From Phaseolus vulgaris (lineage: Eukaryota; Streptophyta; Magnoliopsida; Fabales; Fabaceae): a DNA stretch of 64,000 nucleotides. Under the pieces are notes generated by a model. It did not search any database and had not been told where the DNA came from. It saw only the letters and a program-made list of their open reading frames with translations. Positions 55,241 to 64,000 of the stretch are shown one piece after another (position 1 is the first letter of the stretch; each line of letters starts with the position of its first letter). Position numbers and translations under genes: made by a program. The DNA lies in NCBI RefSeq assembly GCF_000499845.2, contig NC_023754.2, forward strand, positions 7,022,477 to 7,086,476, written 5' to 3'.

Positions 55241-55739
55241 TGAAGACAAAAGAACTGTTTGTATAAATAGAAGAATAGTCATTTATAAGACTTGTATTAA
55301 GAAGACCTACATGAAACCTCTTTAAGCCATTAAACCGCACCATAGTTAAAATTGCTGAACTAGAGTTTTGGTATTTTAAGGAGCAAGCTACTTCCTTCTT
55401 CTTCATCTATAAATAACTCGAATTCAAACCATGTATTAAAATTTGCATTAATTGAATGAAGTATTCAAAATTGAAGCTCATTCTCTCCCAAATCTCCCTT
55501 TTATACAGAGCCTTCTAGGCCTAGTGAAAACCCTAGAAAGTTGGTCTTACCTCTTTTTACCTCCTAGCACCTAAATCACTCCCAAATCTCCCCAATTCAC
55601 TCTTAAACTCGATGTAAAGCTTCAATCAGTCTGCTACCACTCCATGAATTCTCCAATCCATTTGAAAGGTAATAATAAGAGTTATTAGTCTTTATTTAAT
55701 GTGAACTATAATTATCAATCATAACTAATTTCTTTGATT
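55240..55739. other. spacer before the second CACTA fragment
   Basis: No recognised domain. A catctataaataac string near 55404 looks TATA-like but I cannot link it to a gene. Confidence 0.35.
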
Positions 55740-55747
55740 GTAGATTC

Positions 55748-57049
55748 ATGGAATATGCTAAACGTTCAGTGAAAAATAAGGCTAGGGTAGAACGATCTAT
55801 TTATGCATCTTATTTACATCGTGAGACAACTCATTTTTGTTCACACTATTTCAACAACTTCATGTTAAGACCACAACATTGTATAAATGAAGTGGACATT
55901 GAAAGTGAAAGGCTTCCATCAATCTTATTTGTCTTTGACCAACCTGGACGTCATTCTGGGAGGGAGATCACTCGTTGGTTAACTGATGAAGAATTGAGCT
56001 CAGCTCATGTTCATGTTTTGATCAACTGTAATGAAGTTAAACCATACCTTGAGTAAGCGTCATGCAAGATATTCTTTTAAAACACTGTTATTCATCCATT
56101 AAGTTATCGCTAACCTAATGCATTAACACCTATATATTGACAGCTCCTTCTTACATTCTAATGAAATTTCTGAATCACATGCTTCAACTCGTATACATGC
56201 AAATTTCCCTTTGTGGTTTAGGACACAAGTATGTATCTAGAAATTCTATAATTTACTTTTTATTGACTTCTTTAACCATTTCATAAAAAATTAATGACAT
56301 TGATATATTTATAGGTTCATAAAGACCCTTTAGATGTGAAGAACCAACACCTAAGAGATTTATCACTTGGTCCTTTAAGGTGTGTAAAAGAATGGCACAC
56401 ATTCTTTGTGAATGGGTACAAATTCCACCCTCACATATGGAGCGAGGGAAAGAAAACAATAAATAGTGGGGTCCATGTAAAGGGTCTTACAGAAGGAGGT
56501 GAGGATGCTTTCTACGGTGTGATTCAACACATGTATGAGGTGGAGTACAATTCTTCGACCTCAGATAAGAAAGTTGTATTATTTTACTGTAATTGGTTTG
56601 ATCCATCAACAAGAGGTACACGAGTAGATTCCAAATATGGTATTGTGGATATTCGAATGGATAGAAGATATGTGTCATTTGATCCTTTTAACATTGCACA
56701 TAATGTTCGACAAGTTTATTATGTACCATATCCAACATCACGCAGAGACAAACATGGCTGGTGTGTTGCAATCAAAACGAAGCCCAGAGGTAGTATAGAT
56801 TCTGATGATGTACAAGTTGAAGTGCCATATCAAGTTGATGAAATGTCACATGTTAATGAAGTGATTGAAGTTGAAAGGGTTTCAGAATTACAAGATTTAG
56901 AGGCTGAGCTTCAAGAAGTGGACATAAACAATGTATCATCATTTGAATATCAAATAGATGAAGAAACAAATGAATGGGAGGAAGACAATGAAGAGGGAGA
57001 AAGTGAAGATGAATATGGAGATGACTTTGACATCTCTAACTCTGAATAG
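55748..57049 (+). pseudogene. CACTA transposase C-terminal domains (DUF4218/DUF4216-like)
   Basis: The first piece (55748-56055: VERSIYASYLHRETTHFCSH) is the end of a DUF4218-like domain; after short exons near 56142-56228 the piece 56316-57049 has [32 protein letters not shown] and [18 protein letters not shown], a DUF4216-like domain, followed by an acidic tail to the stop. GT/AG sites at 56056 and 56140 and around 56229/56315 fit introns. The Tnp2 catalytic domain that should precede it is gone, so it cannot transpose. The remaining frame is unusually clean for a relic. Confidence 0.78.
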
Positions 57050-57283
57050 ACTTAAGAAGCAAATGTTTAACAAATAATATCTATTGTAGGAACTAGTATT
57101 GTATTGTTGTTGTTAACATATTGTTTATTACTCCAGTTAATCTCATGTCATATTGTTGGTTTATGTTTGCTGATGAAATTTGTGCATGATTATTGGATTT
57201 TTTTTATTCAACTATATTCAACATATTTTTCTCCATTGATAAACTTATATTACCTTCATTATCATTTCATGTCATATATATAG

Positions 57284-58998
57284 ATGTCATCAGGAGGTTA
57301 TGATCAACCATCATCGAGTAACAACAAAAAAAAGGGAAAAAAATTATGTGATAAAATTGTTATCACGATTTAACAACCAAAATCCATCATCTAGTCAACC
57401 TAATTCACCTATTCCTTCTTCAACTCATGGATGTAACCCACCAGTAGCAGATGCTACCCAATCCACCCCACCAGTAGCAGCAGATGCTATTGCATCAACA
57501 CCATCTCTACATGTTGGTTCAAATGCATCAACCCCACCAAATATTACACCATCCCCATATACAAATTTTGGAGGGACGCATTCAACTTTTGCAGCCAATA
57601 ACGTAGAGGATGAAGTCCTTTCAACTGGTGATCGCCCTCTGATTCAGCCCATTGGGGGAGGGTAAGAATATGATAAAATTCAATTCATATAATTTACTAT
57701 TATTGTCTTATAATTTTGACTAACTTTATTTTGGTATTTAGGTTTTATCCATAAAAAATTGCATCAAAGGCCATCACTACCACCATTAAGCAACAATTTG
57801 GTGAGCCATGGTCAACATGGGGGGCGGGGGGGGGGGGGGGGGGGGGGGGCAATCGCAACGGCTAACCGAGATATATTTTTTCAATGTTTTAAGGTACTTG
57901 TTTTTTTATTCCCTTTAAAAAATGTATATTTTACAATTTGGATTGATGATTCTTGTTGTTTTGCAGAGGAAGGTCACATGGAGGGTTGAGAATGAGGACA
58001 AAATTAAGAAAAATTTCCATACAATGGCTTCTCACACCCTTTCACAAATGTTTAAAGATGTTCACCAAGAATGTAAACGACAAGAATGGATTGGAAATAG
58101 TGTTTGGAACAGCCTCCTGGAACAGTTGAACATGCCTTTGTATCGATCCAAATGTGATACAGCTAAAAAGAATCGTTTTTTCCGAAAAAGGTGGATGTCT
58201 GCACACTAGAGGATCCATTAGTGTGCATGAACACGCTATTCGTTTGGTATGACTTCCATATAAAATTTTGTATTAATCTATGATTACTTATTACCTCCTT
58301 TTAATTTATAAAATGTTTTCTTTATAGACAGAGGAACTTGGTCGCTTGGTCCATGTTGATGAAGTGTTTCAACAAACACATATACGGAAGAGCACTGAGG
58401 ATTTTGTAGATGATAGATCGAGGCGGACACATGTTAGTTTTTTTTTAACTTTTTCTTAATTTTTTTTATGTACATTAATTACTATGATAACAAATATTTT
58501 TCATTTTAATAGGAAGATTTTGAAAGTAGATTCTCTCAAGCATTATCTGAGTCACAATCTATGTCTGCCTCAATATCTACTCCATTAGATACTGTTGAGG
58601 AGGAAAGATTGAGAAACCGTTATTGGTTAGAAGCTGTAGGTGGAAGGTACAAATGACGAGTATATGGGGTTGGGCGTATCGATCGTCAGGACGACTGTGT
58701 TGATCGCTACCTACAAGAAACTCAAGCATCTTCTAGTAATAACAAAGTTGATTCAGAAGAAATTGTTGAACTTAGGCAGCAAATTCAACACATGAATGCT
58801 CGATTTCAATCCTTTCAATATTTTATGATGCAATATCTACCACCTGAAGTAGCAGCAACTGCACAACATATTTTTCAGCAGCCAAATACCCCACAACTAA
58901 CTCAACAGAATCAAATGCAAGATAATAATGAAGTGCAAAATGATAGTAATCATGATGAACAACAAAATTCACCTGGTCAAGATTATAATAATTATTAG
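57284..58998 (+). pseudogene. CACTA TnpA-like gene (Transposase_24-like), broken
   Basis: Starts MSSGGYDQPSSSNNKKKG, shifts frame near 57340, continues with a Ser/Pro/Asn-rich stretch, then RKVTWRVENEDKIKKNF, ASHTLSQMFKDVHQ, VWNSLLEQLNMPLYRSKC and KKNR, which is the En/Spm plant transposase domain. Later exons give TEELGRLVHVDEVFQQTHI and EDFESRFSQAL, then RLRNRYWLEAVGGRYK, an in-frame TGA at 58657, and a Gln-rich coiled tail to 58998. A G run at 57826-57849 lies inside. Such proteins bind the subterminal repeats of their own element. Confidence 0.78.
57819..57849. repeat. poly-G run
   Basis: Six or more G, one C, then 24 uninterrupted G (57826-57849) within the TnpA-like relic. The exact length is likely uncertain in any assembly. 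Confidence 0.85.
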
Positions 58999-59234
58999 CT
59001 TATTTAAAACTTTGTTATGACTTGAGTTTCCTTTTATTAGTTTCTATTTTTGTTTAATGACATACATTTGGAAATAGTATTGTATTTATGGGCAGGTCTG
59101 AATGTTGATGAATATTGTTTTTGAATGAATTCTTATTTATGGGCAAGTCTGAATGTTGATGAATTTTGTCTTTGAATGAATTCTCATAAGTGGAATGTTG
59201 ATAAATATATGCAGGTGTAGAACGTCTAGGGCCA

Positions 59235-59592
59235 TCAAATATTAAAACAACTGCACACTATTACATACAGATAAATCTGTATGTAAGTATGTCCACTGTT
59301 ACATACGGATGTATTTGTATGTAACTCTGTACATACTTACATACGAATTTATCCGATTGTAATTATATACAAATTTATCTATATGTAATTATATACGAAT
59401 TTGAAAAATTATATACAAATTTATCTATATGTAATTATATACGAATTTGAAATCCGTATGTAATAGTTACTTACGACAATTTTACATACGGATTTTTTCC
59501 TGTATGTAATCTGTATGTAACTATGTTACATACGAATTTATTGCCTTACATAAGAATTTGGGTTGTATGTAATTCAAGATTTTCTTGTAATG
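59235..59592. repeat. 3' subterminal repeats of the second CACTA
   Basis: About ten copies, in both orientations, of ttacatacgga(t) / tccgtatgtaa with variants such as attatatacgaattt, ending in the terminal gattttcttgtaatg. Confidence 0.8.
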
Positions 59593-60477
59593 AATAAGGA
59601 TTAAAATTCAATTAACTTTGGATCATCTTAAAGAGTGGATTAACAATTCAAAGACTACTAGACACAAAAAAAAAAAAGCAGCAGCAAAGTCCTCAAGCAT
59701 TCCTATTGGATTTGAAGACATCAAAACACCTTGTTCAACATGTGAGACTCTAACCGTCTTAATGTTGGGCAAAGTTTTTAGATTTTGGGAGTGTGGTGTC
59801 AAACATAAATTTTGTTTGTTGTGAAGAGTTCTTATTTTTGTAAACATGTTTTTGTGAAGACATTTCTTTGTAATTTGTATAAAGGTTGAAGCATCCTTTA
59901 AATGCTCCATTTATTTTATTTTATTCTTTGTCCATTAAAAATATGTGCATTAAAACAAGACAAAAAAAAGTAAATTAACAGGGTTTTGAAACCTGAAGGA
60001 AAAACAGAAAACTAATTACTAACACAGGGATTACAAGTTGCCAAGAAATAACAGGATATAAAACCTTCAAAAACTAACAAGAGTTTAAAAAACCGATGAA
60101 GGTAACAAGAGTTTAAAAAACTATTGGAAAGTAATAGGGGATACAAAATCTCTAAGTACTACAGGTTGTAAAATCGCAAATAAGTTGCGCTATTCCAATA
60201 ATTTATAAAAATTGTTAGTAATTCGTAATTTTACTTAAAAAAGACAAGCTACTTAATGATATAGTTAAAACCATTGAAAATACTAAATATAACTTCACCT
60301 AAATACCTAAATTTTATTAAATCATTCATTCCTATATTTCCCTGACCATCTTTTATGAAATATGTACCTTAGTATCTTTTCTGAAGTGACTAAATAAAAA
60401 GTGAAGAAGTAAAATCATGGTGGTGCTTCTTTTAAGAAAATGAAAAGGTAATAGAGATTTTATAGAATTCTCATAAT
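59593..60477. other. spacer between CACTA relic and duplicated block
   Basis: One short open frame (59618-59824, 68 codons, Lys-rich start and a Cys-containing end) has no recognised domain. From 60040 to 60140 the phrase aacaagagtttaaaaaac repeats twice. Nothing else supported. Confidence 0.4.
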
Positions 60478-61323
60478 GGAAAAAGTACATGTGAGAGATA
60501 GCTTTTGACATAAATGTATTATGCAGAACAACAAAGACGTCTTTTCGTTTTCTCTACGCTCTTCTTAAAACTGGATGTCTCTTCATATAACCTCTTGACT
60601 CTTCATCTGCTCATACATTTCTTGTTCAGTAAGCAATTTGAGGAAAAAACTGTTAAACTTCCTTAACTTTTAAACCAATTTTCAGTCCTTTAAAATGGAA
60701 TCTATCAAGACTCCGTCACTAAAATAAGTTTAATGAATTATTTATTCAATATGATAAATAAACTTTAAAGAGAAAAGTCACTTTAAAGAACTTTTTATTT
60801 ATTTGTTAAGTACTTCTATTTAATTTGGATTTAGAATGTTAAAATGGGTCATTTTGTTTGGTTTTAGTCTATCAAGTTCGTAGGTCAAAAAATTAGTCCA
60901 CAAGTTTTTTTTTTATAATTTTATTAATTTAATTTTACAATTTTAAATATATATTAAAACTGTATTAAATTATGTAAATATGTTTTTTAAGTTTTTAACA
61001 AGTTAACTTAATGACTTCAATGATATAAATTAAAAAAAATTATTATTTATACATGTTAACTACTCAATTACAATCTGAAACTTAATTTCTAAATTTTAAA
61101 TATTTAAATTATAATATTATTAAATACTTATATCTTTTAAACAATCCAATACAAAAATTTAACTCTTTAAAAAAAATCAATTTTAATTATAAGAAAATGG
61201 ATTAGTGAGTTTACCCACACCCCGCCTCTAGTTTATCCATCCATTCAACGTTTTTTTTTTAGCTCATTTGGTCTTATGAAACTAGTATCCAACACTTCTA
61301 TGGGACTTATATCTTTTTATCTT

Positions 61324-61326
<3 letters not shown>

Positions 61327-61363
<37 letters not shown>
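61327..61363. repeat. (AT)n microsatellite
   Basis: Run of about 18 AT units inside the extra segment of duplication copy 2. Confidence 0.95.
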
Positions 61364-61366
<3 letters not shown>

Positions 61367-61765
61367 TTGATATAACATGTGTCTATCTTCTTATATTTGT
61401 GTCTAACTTTTTTATATGGCAAATTCTTCTTTAAATTACGTTTAAGACTTTTGTTTAAAACTGATCATATAGATTTATGGTCTTAAACAATCTATTATAA
61501 ACTAACACTAAAAAAAAAAAACATGTATACTGCGACAGTTATTTTTGTAAAAACTGGTGTTTTTAACTGCTGCATTATACGTCTGTGGCGGTATCGCGTA
61601 TCACCGTAATTCTTGCTGCCACAAAGTTTAATGTGGCGGTCAATTGAGAACCGTTGTAACAGACGCAATATTATGCATTGTATAAAGTGGCGGTTTTAAG
61701 CGCGTAATTGGCGTCAGTTATAAATGTCGTAAATGTAAAACTGTGTAAACCAATTCTAAGAAAAT

Positions 61766-62062
61766 GAGCCAAAAATGAACTTACTCTATCTAAGATTCTG
61801 ATCGGGAAATCTCGTAGAGTTCACTGTCAGGAGTCCAATGGCAGACTCTGATCGTCAAACTGATGATCGAGGAGATTAGAATCTTAGAGAGAAGGGAGAG
61901 GAAAGGAAAAAGGGAACAAAAATGAACTTACTCTATCAAAGATTCTGATCGGGCAGTCTTGCAGATCTTGCTGCCGGAAGTCTAATGGTGGACTCCGATC
62001 GTCAAACAGATGAGCAAGGAGGTCAGAATCTTAGAGAGAAGGGAGAGGAAAGGAAAATGAAA
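61766..62062. repeat. 148-bp tandem duplication
   Basis: Two diverged copies start with aatgaacttactctatc at about 61775 and 61923 and end with cttagagagaagggagaggaa. Confidence 0.85.
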
Positions 62063-62454
62063 CTTCTAGAGAGATGGTGGTTCTTTTAAAATGAAACCTG
62101 GATAACTAATTTTCTATTTATATAGCTTTTTCACTTTAATAATAAAATATTCAGGTGTCATTTTAATTGTACCATTTCTACTCTAAGACTATTTTTCTCG
62201 GTCCTTACATTCTACCTTTTCTTCAACATTTGTTGAAGACCTACCACTAGAGGAACCATTATTCATATTGCTTACCCTTGTTGTGGATTTCCTGAAAGCA
62301 AGGGTAGGATAGTCTCCATATGAAAGTCCTCTCACCCTCCCTGGATGCTCCTTTCCAAAAATGATACCAACGAGATCATTTGGAGATATATGTGATGCGG
62401 ATTTTCCAGCATTAGCTCATCAATTTTATCCTACATAAAAATGGAATCAACCAA

Positions 62455-63080
62455 CATTAACGCTCGTCTTCCCAAAATAGTCCAAGATAGTATCCAAAAT
62501 AGACTAAAACAATCCAAAACAGTCCAAAATAATATATACCCATGACAGAAACAATATGTTCCCAAAACAGTCCAAGACAGTATCCAAAATAACCCAAAAC
62601 AATCCAAAACAGTCCAAAACAATATATACCCATGATAGAGACAATATATTCCCAAAACAGTCCAAGACAGTATCCAAAATAGCCTAAACAATCCAAAATA
62701 GTATATACCCATGACAGACACAATATGTTCCCAAAACAGTGTCCAAAACAGTCCAAGACAGTATCCAAAATAGCCTAAAACAATCCAAAACAGTCCAAAA
62801 TAGTATATACCCATGGCAGACACAATATGTTCCCAAAACAGTCCAAAACAATGTCCAAAACAGTATCCAAAATAGCCCAAGACAATCCAAAACAGTCCAA
62901 AACAATATATACCCATGGTAGAGACAATATGTTCCCAAAACAGTCCAAAACAGTCCAAGACAGTGTCCAAAATAGGCCAAAATAATCTAAAACAATATAT
63001 ACCCATGGTCGAGACAATATGTTCCTAAAACAGTCCAAGACAGTATTTAAAACAGTCCAAAACAATATCCAAAATCAGTA
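62455..63080. repeat. hierarchical minisatellite
   Basis: A longer unit containing atatatacccatggcagaca and gttcccaaaacagtcc recurs with spacings near 90, 79, 102, 102 and 90 bp. Inside it an 11-bp unit (cagtccaaaac) repeats; the spacing differences are about one 11-bp unit. It is open in all three minus frames only because of this repeat. Confidence 0.85.
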
Positions 63081-64000
63081 TCCAAATCCAAAATAGTATG
63101 TCTCGAAAACAATGCTACATATAAGTAAATATACCAAATTATCCCTCCTTGACAATACCAAATTTGGCATAAATATACCAAAATATATGCCAAATTCACA
63201 AAACTACTTATAAGTAATTTTTTTTAAGATAATCATGGTATTATTTGTTATCAAAATTATTGTTATCTATACCTTAACAATTTGGTGTTATGTCATATAT
63301 AGATGTAAAATTTTAAAGGAGAATGATTAAATAAACCAATATGATTATTAGTTGAAGTAAAATAATACATGATAAACAAGTTATAAAAAATGATTTGTCA
63401 ACTATAGTTAAAAGAATAGTTTTGTTAACTTATAAACTTAGATTTAATATAAAAGCTTATTATTCTTAATTTCAAATATTGTTTAAAATTAAAATAAAAA
63501 CTTAATTTTATAATTTGGGATGATAAGTTTTTGAATTTATAAGTTCTTATTTTTGATTTAATAAAGTCAATGTTTTAAAACTTAAAATGTTAAAAAAAAC
63601 AATTTTGCTTAATAAAATAGTAGAAAATAGAGGAGGTTTGATTTTATCAACAATGAAAAACATCATAGAGAAAGATAAGTGTTTAATGTTGTTTGAAACC
63701 CATAACAAATATTGTTGTTCTTTTTTTTTTGGAGTTTTACATTGATTGGTAAAATGACTCATTTTTTTGACAATTTCAATAAGTAATTTAATTATGAAAT
63801 TTTATATGCATTCCCTCTATGAATTTTGATATGCCTCGACCTTTATTTTGGCCCTTTTGACTACTTTTTTTTGTTATTTTCAATACTCAAAACTATCCCT
63901 TAAGTCTCTCTTGAACATTTTTGCTTAAGATCAAGTCACAAATGTCATCAAATCTCAATTTGGTATTACTTATAGAGCTACTATTTGGAGTACTTGTATC

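Larger units (their letters stand above)
55740..59592 (+). mobile_element. second CACTA element, 3' half
   Basis: Contains the C-terminal part of a CACTA transposase (55748-57049), a TnpA-like gene (57284-58998) and a 3' subterminal repeat region ending gattttcttgtaatg at 59592, one mismatch from the common CACTA end (cttgtagtg). The transposase catalytic region and the 5' end are missing, so the left side was deleted. It is a different family from the 28169 element: subterminal motifs are ttacatacgga here and aacgacggtt there. Confidence 0.8.
61506..63210. mobile_element. CACTA-like insertion, 1.7 kb, non-autonomous
   Basis: Begins CACTAAAAAAAAAAA; flanked by TAA at 61503-61505 and 63211-63213. 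The paralogous site in copy 1 (near 48748) reads aaactaagtaac with one TAA, so the insertion limits are well supported. The right end (aaactactta) is a poor inverse of the left. Left part has ggcggt/accgcc-type subterminal repeats (61520-61710). No transposase. Confidence 0.72.
60478..64000. repeat. direct duplication, copy 2 (continues past the window)
   Basis: Collinear with 48113-50020 but without the helicase coding region. It contains extra sequence at about 60958-61362 (including an (AT)n run at 61327-61363) and at 61506-63210. The final bases (cttatagagctactattt, gtacttgtatc) still match copy 1 near 49970-49993. Confidence 0.9.

Noticed and set aside
59618..59824. 68-codon ORF beside the second CACTA
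   Set aside because: Starts on a non-ATG codon, Lys-rich from an A run, no domain or context.
62431..63065. Long overlapping minus-strand ORFs rich in Leu, Phe, Trp (up to 191 codons)
   Set aside because: All three frames are open because of the 11-bp based minisatellite; no domain, no promoter.

Overview
This window is nuclear plant DNA, and the evidence favours a legume of the bean/soybean kind. Genes have GT-AG introns in AT-rich sequence, there are bacterial-type signals nowhere, and more than half of the window is transposable elements of kinds common in legumes: Sirevirus-like Ty1/copia, Ty3/gypsy, CACTA, MULE, LINE and a TRIM. The species cannot be fixed from the sequence alone.

Three host genes are supported. 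(1) A calcium-dependent protein kinase on + (2542-5925, 8 exons, 544 residues), closest to the CPK17/34 subgroup. (2) A CYP75-type cytochrome P450 on - (27725-25019, 2 exons, 508 residues) that reads as a flavonoid 3',5'-hydroxylase-like enzyme but carries Thr at residue 487, the residue normally seen in flavonoid 3'-hydroxylases. (3) A large gene on - (48062-40932, 10 exons, 1638 residues) that joins two complete superfamily-1 helicase cores, one SEN1/UPF1-like and one UvrD/TRANK1-like, in one chain.

Layout. 1-1710: 5' part of a decayed gypsy element on -. 2447-5925: kinase gene. 6975-7430: old copia RNase H fragment. 7431-14529: 5'-truncated Sirevirus-like element on -, with one LTR, pol and an extra ORF between pol and the LTR. 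14530-20096: deletion-derived Sirevirus-like element on +, inserted into the previous one. 20097-21520: two-level tandem repeat. 21520-24570: AT-rich with no gene. 24570-24940: copia fossil. 25019-27830: P450 gene and promoter. 28169-35880: near full-length CACTA element with transposase and TnpA/Ulp1 genes, about 0.44 kb upstream of the P450 start. 36715-39690: AT-rich array interrupted by a solo LTR that itself holds a MULE. 40932-48062: helicase gene. 48113-50020: its 5' flank, repeated at 60478-64000. 53355-53759: TRIM. 54180-55240: LINE tail. 55740-59592: 3' half of a second CACTA. 61506-63210: a CACTA-like insertion inside the second copy of the duplicated flank.

The three host genes are unrelated in pathway (Ca2+ signalling, flavonoid B-ring hydroxylation, nucleic-acid helicase) and do not form a cluster. 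No wholly new system was identified. The points most worth checking are the Thr487 P450 with a CACTA element near its promoter, the double-helicase gene, the duplicated flank whose paired copies give empty sites for two insertions, and the element-specific paired motifs spread through the two Sirevirus-like elements.
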